From NCBI GenBank assembly GCA_965220285.1, contig OZ244818.1:4774001-4838000 (forward strand): DNA of 64,000 bases. Reading direction: 5' to 3'. Source of the DNA: Bin5 sp009843665 (lineage in GTDB: Bacteria; Chloroflexota; Anaerolineae; Caldilineales; Caldilineaceae). Made by a program: the position numbers and the translations under genes. Under the pieces are notes generated by a model. The model had not been told where the DNA came from. It worked only from the letters and a program-made list of their open reading frames with translations, and searched no databases. Below are positions 45,495-54,649 of this stretch, in pieces. The stretch's first letter is position 1; every line of letters starts with the position of its first letter.

Positions 45495-46481
45495 ATGAAC
45501 AGCACTCAGGAAATGACATACATTGCGGCGATCACAGATGCGCTGGACGTGGAGATGGCGCGCGACCCGGAAGTGATCGTTTTCGGTGAAGATGTGGCCG
45601 GCCCTTTCGGCGGCGCCTTCAAGGTAACGAAGCCGCTGACGGAGAAGTACCCACCGGAGCGTATTTTCAACACGCCTATGTGCGAGAACGCATTCATCAG
45701 CATGGGTACTGGTATGGCGCTGATGGGGATGCGGCCGGTGATTGAGATGCAGTTCGCAGATTTCATTTCCAGCGGTTTCGATAGCATCGTGCAGTTCGCC
45801 GCCACGAATCATTACCGCTGGGGCGCTCCTGTGCCATGGGTGATCAGGGCGCCGAGTGACGGCGGGCTGCGGTCCGGCCCCTTCCACAGTCAGAACCCGG
45901 AGGCGTGGTTTACACACTCACCCGGTCTCAAGGTCGTGGCGCCGGCGACGCCGGCAGATGCCAAGGGTCTGCTGGTGGCAGCGATACGCGACAATAACCC
46001 GGTCATATACATGGAGAGCAAGATCCTTTACAGATCGGAGCGCGGGCCGGTGCCGGAAGGCGAATACGCGGTTCCGATTGGAGAGGCCCATTTGGCGCGG
46101 GAAGGTGCGGATCTGTCGGTCATCACTTATGGGGCTCAAGTGCGGGAAGCCCACGAGGCGGCTTCCCGGCTGGCAGAGGAGGGCGTTGACGTTGAAATCC
46201 TCGATCTGCGCTCGCTCAAGCCGCTGGACGCCGAAGCAATCCTTGAAAGCGCACGCAAGACGGGCAAGGTGCTGGTCGTCCATAGTGCTACCGGGAACAC
46301 TGGAGTAGGTGCGGAGGTGGCGGCGCTGATCGCACAGGAAGCGTTTGAGTGGCTGGATGCACCGATTCAGCGGTTGACAGGCCTTGACGTGCCGGTTCCC
46401 TTCAGCCCTACCTTGGAGGACGCATACCGTCCCAGCGCGGCGAAGATCTACACAGTTGGTAAAGAGCTGGCGGCGTTCTGA
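45495..46481 (+). CDS. 2-oxoacid dehydrogenase E1 component, beta subunit
   Basis: 328 residues from ATG 45495 (a GTG just before, at 45492, is in frame). The protein is the full E1-beta: F-G-E-D-V-A near 30, T-P-M-C-E-N near 60, F-A-D-F near 90 and the C-terminal transketolase-type domain with L-D-L-R-S-L-K-P-L-D near 235. It needs an E1-alpha partner for thiamine-diphosphate catalysis on pyruvate or branched 2-oxoacids, yet E1-alpha and E2 are not next to it. It starts after dispersed element copy 2 and is followed after 2 bases by a Nudix gene. Confidence 0.92.
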   Translation: MNSTQEMTYIAAITDALDVEMARDPEVIVFGEDVAGPFGGAFKVTKPLTEKYPPERIFNTPMCENAFISMGTGMALMGMRPVIEMQFADFISSGFDSIVQFAATNHYRWGAPVPWVIRAPSDGGLRSGPFHSQNPEAWFTHSPGLKVVAPATPADAKGLLVAAIRDNNPVIYMESKILYRSERGPVPEGEYAVPIGEAHLAREGADLSVITYGAQVREAHEAASRLAEEGVDVEILDLRSLKPLDAEAILESARKTGKVLVVHSATGNTGVGAEVAALIAQEAFEWLDAPIQRLTGLDVPVPFSPTLEDAYRPSAAKIYTVGKELAAF

Positions 46482-46483
46482 TC

Positions 46484-47143
46484 ATGGCCAATTACGGTTT
46501 GAAACTGGCAACGCTCTGCTATGTGCAGCGGCCCGGACAGACGCTGATGCTGCACAGGGTAAAGCGAGCCAACGACTACCACGAGGGCAAGTGGAACGGT
46601 CTCGGCGGCAAGTTCGAGCCGGGGGAATCACCGGAAGAGTGTGTGGTTCGTGAGGTTTACGAGGAGAGCGGGCTCGTTTGCCTCGATCCGGCGCTGCGCG
46701 GTCAGATCACTTTCCCCAACTTTGACGGTGAGGCCGACTGGTATGTCTGGCTATTCCTCGCCCAAGATTGGACCGGGCAGCTACGCGACTCTCTTGAGGG
46801 AAGGCTTGCCTGGATAGACAACGACCGGCTGCTGGATTTGAACCTTTGGCCCGGTGACAGGATGTTTATCCCGTGGCTATTCGAGGACCGATTCTTTTCG
46901 GCGAAGTTTATGTATGAAGGCGGCGAGTTTCAGGGATATGAGGCCACTTTCTACGGGCAGGACGGACGAATAGAGCGAGAGAGTTACGTGCATCGAGTCG
47001 AAGCGGCGGAGACCGAATTCGTCCCGATTTACGAGCCGGTGGACGACACTTTCTGCTGGCTGTGCGGTGGCGGGGTAACTAAACGCCACTGTAAGATCAT
47101 CTGCACTCAGTGCGGGTTTACCCGCGACTGCAGCGACCCCTAG
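46484..47143 (+). CDS. Nudix hydrolase with C-terminal zinc ribbon
   Basis: 219 residues; ATG follows the E1-beta stop by two bases, so the two are coupled. The Nudix box G-x5-E-x7-R-E-U-x-E-E-x-G-U is complete: GGKFEPGESPEECVVREVYE followed by E-S-G. A second module at the C-terminus (residues 182-215) has C-W-L-C-G-G and K-I-I-C-T-Q-C-G, a four-cysteine zinc ribbon, absent from simple MutT enzymes. The N-terminal L-A-T-L-C-Y-V and L-G-G-K-F resemble 8-oxo-dGTP/dihydroneopterin-type pyrophosphatases. Substrate is not known. Confidence 0.88.
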   Translation: MANYGLKLATLCYVQRPGQTLMLHRVKRANDYHEGKWNGLGGKFEPGESPEECVVREVYEESGLVCLDPALRGQITFPNFDGEADWYVWLFLAQDWTGQLRDSLEGRLAWIDNDRLLDLNLWPGDRMFIPWLFEDRFFSAKFMYEGGEFQGYEATFYGQDGRIERESYVHRVEAAETEFVPIYEPVDDTFCWLCGGGVTKRHCKIICTQCGFTRDCSDP

Positions 47144-47231
47144 AGTCAAATTGCCAAGTCTCGATGCTTCCCGTCGTGCGGCAAAGAGCGACTGCGCATT
47201 CCTCGCATCGAGACAGTTCCTGAAGTTCCCC

Positions 47232-49259
47232 TTACTGCTCAGCCAAGGCCCTTTCCCCGGCGGCGAGAACCTCCAAAATGCGGTCGGTGTCATAGACGCA
47301 GCCGCCCCAGGTGCCACCGCTCACTGCCTGCAGTGCCGCCCACAAACGGGTATCGGCGGGGAGCCGTGGATCAGCGGCCAGTTCCGGATGCAGAGAACGG
47401 CTTGCCAGAAGCTCTGAGCCGGCATGAAGCCGCGCCGCCGCATCCGACCCATTGCCACCAACACCGGTTCCATTGCTGCTTAACGGGGCCAGGATGTCTA
47501 AACTGCCCTGCAGGTTTACCGTGTCCACTTCGATCTGAATCATATCCCCTTCCCTCACGCGGCCGATCGCGCCGCCCGCCAGGGCCTCGGGACCGATGTG
47601 GCCGATGCAGGCCCCCGTGCTGACGCCGGAGAAACGGGCGTCGGTGATGAGAGCTACCTCCTTTCCAAAGGGAAGATAGCGCAGAGCCGACGTCAGCTGA
47701 TAGGTCTCCTCCATGCCGCTTCCCATCGGGCCGCACCCGATCAGAACGATTATGTCACCCGCCTGGACAGACTTCTCGTGGTTGCCTTTGATGGCGGCAA
47801 TCGCCTCGCGCTCGCTGGTAAAGACCCTCGCCGGGCCCGTCTTGCGGTAGACGCCGTCCGGGTCAACTACCGAGGGATCAATTGCGGTGCTCTTGATGAC
47901 CGATCCCTCGGGAGCCAGGTTGCCGGTGGGGAAGGTAACAGTACTGGTCAGGCCGCGCGCTGACGCGGTCTTTGGGTCCATGATGACGTCGTCGGGATCG
48001 ACGCCGTCGGCAGAGAAGAGGCGGTCGCGCAGGCGCTTGCGGCGTTCGCTGCTCTGCCATTCGTCGAGCAGTTCACCGAGGGGACGTCCATGGACTGTGA
48101 GTGCGTCCAGATGCAGGAGGTCCAGGTCGCGCAGGTGGAGCATCACCTCGGGCACACCGCCGGCGAGAAAGGCCTGGACCGTGGGATGACCCTTGGGCCC
48201 GTTAGGCAGGACGTCGACGAGGCGCGGCACCACGGCGTTGATGCGTTGCCAGTCGGCGACGCCAGGACGGGGCAGTCCAGCGGCGTGGGCGACGGCGGGG
48301 ATGTGGAGCAGCAGGTTGGTCGATCCTCCGAAGGCGGCGTGCACGACCATGGCGTTGTGGAGTGCTTTCTGCGTGAGAATGTCGGCGCAGGCGACTTCAT
48401 TTTCGTGTAGTGAAACTAAGGCCCGCGCTGAACGATCGGCTGCATCCCTCCAAATTGGTTGACCGGACGGCGCCAAAGCGGCATGCATCAGAGTGAGACC
48501 CAGGGCCTCTGCCACAACCTGAGATGTGGCGGCCGTACCGAGGAACTGGCAGCCCCCTCCGGGTGAGGCGCAGGCGCGGCAACCCAGTTCGGCGGCCTCT
48601 TCCATCGTGATTTCACCGTGGGAGAAGCGGGCGCCGATAGTCTGGACTTTGCCGGCGTCTTCGCCGTCGCTGGGGGGCAGGGTTACGCCGCCGGGCACGA
48701 GCACGACGGGCAGTTCCCGCTGAGCCGCCAGAGCGATCATCATGGCAGGCAGACCCTTGTCGCAAGTCGCCACGCCCATCACTCCCTTTCGCGTAGGCAA
48801 CGAACGGATGAGGCGGCGCAGGACGATTGCGGCGTCGTTGCGGTAAGGAAGGGAGTCCATCATACCGGTCGTGCCCTGAGAGCGGCCGTCGCAGGGGTCT
48901 GTAACGAATCCGGCGAATGGCACCATGCCAAGATCCTTGAGCCGCGCGGCCGCAGCCTCCATCAGTAGTCCGACTTCCCAGTGGCCGGTATGGTAACCGA
49001 GGGCAACCGGTGTGCCGTCGGGGGCACGGATCCCGCCCTGTGTACTGAGGATGAGGAACTCCGGATTACGCAGCCGCCGGGGGTTCCAGCCCATGCCGGC
49101 GTCCTGCGTGAGCCCGAAGATGTCGCCGCTGGGCGCGTTGCGCAGGAACTCTTCGTCGAGGGGCAGGGAGCCGGTTGGGCCTTGGGCGTTAGTCTGGACG
49201 TCGAAGAGGCTGCTGTCGTCGTTGTCTACCGGGATCTGGCTGGAATTCTTGGCGGCCAT
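47232..49259 (-). CDS. yjhG: YjhG/YagF-type sugar acid (D-xylonate-like) dehydratase
   Basis: 675 residues, ATG with AAGGA before it. It follows the YjhG/YagF family of the IlvD/Edd superfamily very closely: G-D-I-F-G-L-T near 47, D-P-C-D-G-R-S-Q-G-T-T-G near 121, A-T-C-D-K-G-L-P-A near 162, and C-R-A-C-A-S-P-G-G-G-C-Q near 230 with the Fe-S cysteines. E. coli YjhG dehydrates D-xylonate to 2-keto-3-deoxy-D-xylonate. The family also includes other aldonate dehydratases, so the exact acid remains open. It fits with the lactonases and uronate dehydrogenase nearby. Confidence 0.93.
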   Translation of the reverse strand: MAAKNSSQIPVDNDDSSLFDVQTNAQGPTGSLPLDEEFLRNAPSGDIFGLTQDAGMGWNPRRLRNPEFLILSTQGGIRAPDGTPVALGYHTGHWEVGLLMEAAAARLKDLGMVPFAGFVTDPCDGRSQGTTGMMDSLPYRNDAAIVLRRLIRSLPTRKGVMGVATCDKGLPAMMIALAAQRELPVVLVPGGVTLPPSDGEDAGKVQTIGARFSHGEITMEEAAELGCRACASPGGGCQFLGTAATSQVVAEALGLTLMHAALAPSGQPIWRDAADRSARALVSLHENEVACADILTQKALHNAMVVHAAFGGSTNLLLHIPAVAHAAGLPRPGVADWQRINAVVPRLVDVLPNGPKGHPTVQAFLAGGVPEVMLHLRDLDLLHLDALTVHGRPLGELLDEWQSSERRKRLRDRLFSADGVDPDDVIMDPKTASARGLTSTVTFPTGNLAPEGSVIKSTAIDPSVVDPDGVYRKTGPARVFTSEREAIAAIKGNHEKSVQAGDIIVLIGCGPMGSGMEETYQLTSALRYLPFGKEVALITDARFSGVSTGACIGHIGPEALAGGAIGRVREGDMIQIEVDTVNLQGSLDILAPLSSNGTGVGGNGSDAAARLHAGSELLASRSLHPELAADPRLPADTRLWAALQAVSGGTWGGCVYDTDRILEVLAAGERALAEQ

Positions 49260-49398
49260 GGTGTTTTCCTTTACAAGAATATGACCTCGTTATGTCTAAC
49301 TTTTTCATGGTCGTTTGCTTGCTCTTTATAGCACGGGCGTTTAAGATGGACAACCACTGACAGGACCTAGTTTCTCGTAGTCATGCGGAGTAGTCTGG

Positions 49399-50133
49399 AT
49401 GAAAAGCGGACGGAAGCAGGATGCCTTCGGACTTCTCCTTGCCGACCATCTTGCGGGTGAAGATTGCAGTGAGTTTATCGAGCGGGATGACGGTTATCTT
49501 ATGGCATCGGACAATCTGCCTGCCTACTTTGCACCCTACACCGAATGGCCTCCGCGTATGCAGCAAGCGATGGAATTCGTGCGCGGCCGCGTCCTGGATG
49601 TGGGCGTAGGAGCGGGCCGCTTTGCGCTGTATCTGCAGGAAAGAGGCCATGAGGTGGTTGGCATCGATGTGTCACCCGGCGCGCTCGAGGTCTGCCGAAA
49701 GCGGGGCGTTAAGAACGTGAAGCAGGTGCCCTTCCACAGAGTTGACGGTTCTCTTGGCACTTTTGATACCGTTCTGATGATGGGAAACAACTTCGGTCTG
49801 TTCGCCAACCCGCGCCGGGCAAAGTGGATGCTCCGGCGGCTCAAGAAGCTCACCAGTCAGAACGCCCGCATCGTGGCTGAGTCGCTCGACATCTATGGAA
49901 CGGACAAGCCAGAGCATCTAGGCTATCATGACCGAAACCGCCAGAGGGGGCGAATGGCCGGCGAAATTCGCCTGCGCGTACGGTACCGCCAACTGGTCGG
50001 CGACTGGTTCGACTATCTAATGGTCTCTCAGGTTGAGATGCAGGATATCGTGAAGGGAACCGGCTGGCGCGTTGCTGAATTCATCGGCGGAACCGGCGGG
50101 CCATACGTTGGCGTAATAGAAAAAGTGGGTTGA
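49399..50133 (+). CDS. Class I SAM-dependent methyltransferase
   Basis: 244 residues, ATG with GGAG eight bases upstream. SAM motif I is V-L-D-V-G-V-G-A-G-R-F-A near 70-80, acidic motif G-I-D-V-S-P near 97, and M-M-G-N-N-F in the next strand. The first 35 residues are polar. A Rossmann methyltransferase with unknown substrate. It lies 54 bases before the NAD-dependent epimerase gene and may be cotranscribed with it. Confidence 0.87.
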   Translation: MKSGRKQDAFGLLLADHLAGEDCSEFIERDDGYLMASDNLPAYFAPYTEWPPRMQQAMEFVRGRVLDVGVGAGRFALYLQERGHEVVGIDVSPGALEVCRKRGVKNVKQVPFHRVDGSLGTFDTVLMMGNNFGLFANPRRAKWMLRRLKKLTSQNARIVAESLDIYGTDKPEHLGYHDRNRQRGRMAGEIRLRVRYRQLVGDWFDYLMVSQVEMQDIVKGTGWRVAEFIGGTGGPYVGVIEKVG

Positions 50134-50187
50134 TCCGGCAGGGTGTCGTTGATTGCCTGCCTCTCAAATGTCACATGAGGCTCTTGT

Positions 50188-50925
50188 ATGATTCGCAGAG
50201 TTCTACTTACCGGTGCGGCCGGTAAAATTGGCAGTTTTTTCCGCAATTCCTATGCAGACACCTACAGTTTCGTCCTCACGGATATTGCCGAACCGGAGGA
50301 TACGAAGGGCGCTCCATTCACGCAGGTGGATTTGAGCGATTTCGATGCGATTCGACCGCTCTTTGAAGGCATCGACACGGTGGTCCACCTGGGGGCGGAT
50401 CCGAACATGGACGCCTCCTGGGAGAGTCTTCTGCCCAACAATGTAATTGCAACCTACAATGTGTTTGAAGCCGCCCATCAGGCCGGTTGCCGGCGGGTAG
50501 TTTACGCGAGCAGCATCAATGCGGTGTTAGGCTATCCACGTGATCAGCAGGTTCACACCAGCCAGCCCGTTTATCCCATCAACCTGTATGGCGCCACAAA
50601 GTGCTGGGGCGAGGCCCTGGCGCGCTATTATTCGGCCGCGCACGGTCTTTCCTCACTCTGTCTCCGGTTCGGAGCCGTACAGGACCGCAACTCGGAGTGG
50701 ATCCACTGGGACCACGAGTATGTGGAGATCATTCAGACTTTGGAGGACAACGCGAGCCTGATCGCGGCTGCGGTCGAGGCAGGCGACGACGTCATGTTTG
50801 GCAACTTTCACGGCATTTCGGACAACCGCTACAAGCGCCTGGACATGACCGACACGAAGGCGATTCTCAATTACACACCCCGGGACGACGCCTTTGAATT
50901 GGCGCGCCGCCGCGGAAACCTGTAA
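50188..50925 (+). CDS. NAD-dependent uronate dehydrogenase-like protein (SDR family)
   Basis: 245 residues, ATG with GAGG upstream. N-terminal G-A-A-G-K-I-G and T-G-A-A-G near 8-14, A-S-S-I-N-A-V near 110, and the catalytic Y-x-x-x-K as L-Y-G-A-T-K near 137-142. Uronate dehydrogenases have the same short length (about 265) and oxidise galacturonate or glucuronate to the aldarolactone. Together with gluconolactonase and YjhG it supports an oxidative uronate route. Substrate is inferred. Confidence 0.82.
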   Translation: MIRRVLLTGAAGKIGSFFRNSYADTYSFVLTDIAEPEDTKGAPFTQVDLSDFDAIRPLFEGIDTVVHLGADPNMDASWESLLPNNVIATYNVFEAAHQAGCRRVVYASSINAVLGYPRDQQVHTSQPVYPINLYGATKCWGEALARYYSAAHGLSSLCLRFGAVQDRNSEWIHWDHEYVEIIQTLEDNASLIAAAVEAGDDVMFGNFHGISDNRYKRLDMTDTKAILNYTPRDDAFELARRRGNL

Positions 50926-50958
50926 TCTCGCCCGATATTTCGTGGTGGCGCCGACTGC

Positions 50959-51180
50959 TCACCCAAGGGCCTTCAGTTCGGCGTCAATGGCCTGCAGCTT
51001 TTCCTGGGAAAGCCCTGCGTCGACCGCCTCCGGGTAGTAGGAGATTTGTTGTAAGGTGAGGTGCATCGCCATGGGCAGGTCCGGGTGGGATGAGGCGCCT
51101 GGCATGTGCTTGTCCAGGATGGCCTTGGCCTCCTCATTGCTCAGAATATCCTGCAGTGTTGAGTGAATGCTGTAGGACAT
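50959..51180 (-). CDS. Small hypothetical protein (73 residues), domain seen at ends of glycoside hydrolases
   Basis: 73 residues with a strong AAGGAG site before ATG 51180. Layout I-L-S-N-E-E-A-K-A-I-L-D-K-H-M-P-G and M-A-M-H-L-T-L-Q-Q-I is that of a helical domain commonly found at the C-terminal end of bacterial glycosyl hydrolases, here as a free protein. It ends after a gap of 27 bases after the lactonase gene, so may be cotranscribed with it. No function known. Confidence 0.7.
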   Translation of the reverse strand: MSYSIHSTLQDILSNEEAKAILDKHMPGASSHPDLPMAMHLTLQQISYYPEAVDAGLSQEKLQAIDAELKALG

Positions 51181-51207
51181 TTGATATCTCCTTCTTCTTG
51201 TTTGAGT

Positions 51208-52188
51208 TTACGGCTGCTGTGCACCCGTCGTTTCAACGTAGACTGCGTAGAGCGACTGGCTGCCTGCCATAAACAGCCTGTTCTTTCCCGCTCCGCCAAA
51301 ACAAAGATTGGCGCAGATCTCGGGCAGATGAATCTGGCCAATGCGGGTACCGTCCGGCGCGTAGCAGTGGGCGCCGTCGAAGCCAGGGCCGGCCCAACCG
51401 GCCGCGGCCCAGAGATTGCCGTCTTCATCGCAACGGATGCCGTCGGCCATGCCAGGGTTCATGTCGACAAAGAGGCGGCCGTTCTCAAGGCGGTTATCGG
51501 CGGTGACGTCGAAGACACGGATGTGGGAAGGACCGTTTGGATCGTGCGAGCGTCCTGTATCCACGATGTACAGGAGGTCCTCGTCGGGCGAGAAGCAGAG
51601 TCCGTTCGGGCGCAGAAAGTCGTCGGCTACGATTGTTGCCTCTCTTGTTTCAGGGTCCAGACGATAGACGCGAGTTGGCAGCTCCGCTTCGGCGACCTGG
51701 CCTTCATAGTTGAGCATTATTCCGTAGCCGGGATCGGTGAACCAGACGCTGCCGTCCGAATGGACCACGACGTCGTTGGGAGAGCTGAGCCTTTTGCCTT
51801 CGAAACTGTCCATCAAGACAGTGATCGAGCCGTCGTGTTCCGTGCGGGTAACGCGGCGGCCGGTGTGCTCGCAGGTTACGAGCCTACCCTGGCGATCGCG
51901 GGTATTGCCATTGCTGTGACGGGAGGGGCTGCGATAGACGCTTACCTGCTGGCTCTCCTCGGTCCAGCGCAACATTCGATTGTTGGGAATGTCGCTCCAG
52001 ATCAGACATCGGGCGTCTCCGAACCACACTGGACCTTCGGCCCAGCGGCAACCGGTGAAGAGACGTTCGACGACCGCGTTGCCAATCCTGTACTTGCTGA
52101 AGCGGTCATCGAGCACCTCGACAGCCGGGTCAGGGTAACGAACGACTCCTCCGCTCCAATCCCTTTCTGCCAACGATGACGTGGACAT
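51208..52188 (-). CDS. SMP-30/gluconolactonase family protein (second of two)
   Basis: 326 residues, ATG 52188 with AAGGAG upstream. Same six-bladed fold as at 41271: A-E-G-P-V-W near 48, N-S/G-N-T near 95, S-P-N-D-V near 135, R-P-N-G-L near 190 and D-G-I-R-C-D near 245, all metal-site segments. Likely opens aldonolactones. It is followed by the small 73-residue gene. Together with the dehydratase and uronate dehydrogenase in the same 5 kb it fits a sugar-acid route. Confidence 0.88.
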   Translation of the reverse strand: MSTSSLAERDWSGGVVRYPDPAVEVLDDRFSKYRIGNAVVERLFTGCRWAEGPVWFGDARCLIWSDIPNNRMLRWTEESQQVSVYRSPSRHSNGNTRDRQGRLVTCEHTGRRVTRTEHDGSITVLMDSFEGKRLSSPNDVVVHSDGSVWFTDPGYGIMLNYEGQVAEAELPTRVYRLDPETREATIVADDFLRPNGLCFSPDEDLLYIVDTGRSHDPNGPSHIRVFDVTADNRLENGRLFVDMNPGMADGIRCDEDGNLWAAAGWAGPGFDGAHCYAPDGTRIGQIHLPEICANLCFGGAGKNRLFMAGSQSLYAVYVETTGAQQP

Positions 52189-52274
52189 GTAAATTTCTCC
52201 TTGCTGAAAGACGGTGAGAGAGCGTTCTGCCTCTGCCGTACATTATCGCAGACCTGCCGCCACGGTGCACAGAA

Positions 52275-54215
52275 TCACAACGGCCAGAAAAGCGGAATCA
52301 AGACCGTAGCCAGGGCCCACATGATGATCGTCAGCGGAATGCCAATGCGCAGATAGTCGCCAAACGTGTACCCGCCAGCGCCTCTCACGATGGCGTTGGT
52401 CTGGTATCCCATCGGTGTCATAAAGCTGGCCGACGCGCCAAAGGCGATCGTCATCAGCAGCGGCTGTGGATTCACCTGCAGTGTCGCTGCCATGGAAAGC
52501 GCGATCGGTGTGAGGAGAACGGCAACGGCATTATTGCTGATCAGCTGGGTAAGAAGGCTGGTGAAGAGATAGAAAAGGGAGAGCATGACGACCGGGCTGA
52601 CCTGGCCGGAGAAGGCAATCAGTTGATCCACGAGTAGCTGGGCAAGTCCGGTTTTCTGCATGGCAATCCCCATGGGAATCGTGCCGGCAAGCAGCAACAG
52701 CGTTGCCCCGTCAAGAGACGACATCGCCTCATCCGCGCGCAGACAGCGTGTAACTACCATTAGCGCGGCCCCGCCCAACGCCAGCATGACGATCGGAATC
52801 TCCGTCAGGCTAGCCAGCAGAATCACGGCGCCCATAATTATAAGCGCAGGACGATTTTTGGCACGCCTGACTATGGCAGACTCCACGCCCTCGACCAGGA
52901 GCAGCTTGAATAGCTCGCTCACGGCGTGAAGGCCGGAGCGGGTCCCCTGCAGAAGCAGTACATCTCCGCTATTGAGGCGCGCGTGTCGAGGGCCGACCCG
53001 GCGTTGCCCGCCTCTTCGCTGAAGTCCCAGCACATGGACATGGTGACTATCTTCAAATTCAAGCTGTGCGAGCTGCCGGCCAATTGCCACTGAGTCCGGC
53101 AAAATGACTGCCTCGACAATTCGGAGCGCGGGCGAGGCTCCGGACGAACTCTGTGATGGCGGCGGGCCAAACTGCCCCGGCTCAGACGAGTATCCCGAAT
53201 AGGTGTCAATGAAGCGGGCAATCACCGGGGGTGCGCCGCAGATGACCAGTACGTCGCCTTCCTGGATTCGCAGTGACTCTGCGTCGTCCGGCTCGAAGCG
53301 TCTGACCAGGTCCAAGCGTGATGGTTGGGGACGCCGGGCGCGGTGTGGCCTGCCGTCGCGCAGGAGTTCGAGCAGTTCGATGCGGTCTTGCGCCGACTCA
53401 CCATTGTTGTGGAGCGCGCCCCGCAAATGGGTCAGGCGTCTGTGGTGGCGTTCTGAACGGCGCCGCGAGAATCGGACCCCGGCGGCCTCGCTGAACAGTT
53501 CACCTACGTTTTGGCCGAGTAGGGGGCTTGTCTTTTCGACTATCAGTTCGGCGACGAAGGGAGTGCTCTGGTGACGGCCTTCCCCGAGGCTGCCGGCTGG
53601 GGATCTGTCAGGCAGCAATTTCTGGCTCGTAAAGACCACGAAGATTCCGCCTGCAACTGTAAAGATCAGGCCGAGTGGGGTGAAGGTCAACAGGTTGAAA
53701 CCTGGTCCTCCTGCGGCCCGGTAGAGGTCGTCGACGAGGATGTTAGTGCTTGTTCCAAGCAGAGTGATGGTACCGCCCAATACGGCAAAATAGCTCAGAG
53801 GGATGAGCAGCTTGGACGGCTGAATTCGGAAACGCTGGCTCAGGGAGAGTACGACCGGCGCCATCATGACGACCACTGGCGTGTTGTTCATGATGGCACT
53901 GGCCAGAGGAATGACGCCGCCCAGCAGGATCAGCAGCCTTCTGGGGCTACCTCCTGAGAATCGCGCCAGCCCTATGGTAACGATTTCCAGTGCCCCTGTG
54001 CGGAGCAAACCTCCGCTGATTACAAACATTGCTCCCACGGTTAGCGTGGCGGTGCTGGCGAAACCGGACAAGGCCTCGCCAGGGTCCAGAACACCTGTCA
54101 GTGCGAGCGACGCGATAGCAAGAGCGGAAGTCGTCTCCGTTGCCAACCAGTCGGTCAGATAGAGGTAGGTCGCCACCACAAGAATGACGACAAGAACAAT
54201 CATGTCTGCGGTCAT
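52275..54215 (-). CDS. SLC13-type permease with central RCK-C (TrkA-C) domains
   Basis: 646 residues. Membrane helices at about 5-185 and 425-640 flank two cytoplasmic TrkA-C-like domains (about 215-420): V-A-E-L-I-V-E-K-T-S-P-L-L-G and V-E-A-V-I-L-P-D-S-V-A-I-G-R-Q. The first has a basic insert (R-F-S-R-R-R-S-E-R-H-H-R-R). The SLC13 permease C-terminal N-A-V-A-V-L-L-T-P near 580 is the anion-cation motif. Moves di- or tricarboxylates or sulfate with sodium. Sulfate uptake would be odd next to a sulfatase; direction is unknown. Start is ATG 54215 or 54203. Confidence 0.85.
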   Translation of the reverse strand: MTADMIVLVVILVVATYLYLTDWLATETTSALAIASLALTGVLDPGEALSGFASTATLTVGAMFVISGGLLRTGALEIVTIGLARFSGGSPRRLLILLGGVIPLASAIMNNTPVVVMMAPVVLSLSQRFRIQPSKLLIPLSYFAVLGGTITLLGTSTNILVDDLYRAAGGPGFNLLTFTPLGLIFTVAGGIFVVFTSQKLLPDRSPAGSLGEGRHQSTPFVAELIVEKTSPLLGQNVGELFSEAAGVRFSRRRSERHHRRLTHLRGALHNNGESAQDRIELLELLRDGRPHRARRPQPSRLDLVRRFEPDDAESLRIQEGDVLVICGAPPVIARFIDTYSGYSSEPGQFGPPPSQSSSGASPALRIVEAVILPDSVAIGRQLAQLEFEDSHHVHVLGLQRRGGQRRVGPRHARLNSGDVLLLQGTRSGLHAVSELFKLLLVEGVESAIVRRAKNRPALIIMGAVILLASLTEIPIVMLALGGAALMVVTRCLRADEAMSSLDGATLLLLAGTIPMGIAMQKTGLAQLLVDQLIAFSGQVSPVVMLSLFYLFTSLLTQLISNNAVAVLLTPIALSMAATLQVNPQPLLMTIAFGASASFMTPMGYQTNAIVRGAGGYTFGDYLRIGIPLTIIMWALATVLIPLFWPL

Positions 54216-54649
54216 ATGGAGGTAATTCTAAAGGAAAAAGGGTATAGTCCTTTCGACACCGGGCCAAGCCGCGTTGACTTCAACGGCAGCGAACGGGCTA
54301 AGCTGCTAAAGAGGTGAGAAAATGGCTCGCTTTTTCAGCACTCAGCCTTTCAGAGACTGTTCTCTGCTTTCACTAAAGTTCGCATAGTTGCCCTGTATCA
54401 GTGCGAAGTTGCGGCTGCAGTTTTCAAGCGGGGTCGATTATCAGGATACTGTCTTGCCTATACGGAGTCAAGCCTGTGCGGTCCCAGGGCAGAAGTGCCG
54501 GACTACCTGTATCGTTTGAACAGAATGTGGGAATACGGGTTGACGGTGATGGCCCCCCGTGATATTGTTCGTGTAATCAGCCAAGAGTTCCGCCACCAGG
54601 CAAAGGCCTAAATCTGTCTCACCGGCGTTGGGACCATGGAGGTCTGCAA
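54216..54649. other. Divergent intergenic region, promoter of sialidase gene
   Basis: About 430 bases between divergent genes. A plus-strand promoter-like pair is at 54540-54568. No RNA gene or repeat was seen. Confidence 0.35.
54540..54568 (+). promoter_or_regulatory. Promoter-like pair upstream of sialidase gene
   Basis: TTGACG at 54540-54545 and TATTGT at 54563-54568 with a 17-base spacer. The -10 match is moderate (four of six). Start would be near 54575, about 75 bases before the ATG at 54650. Confidence 0.4.
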
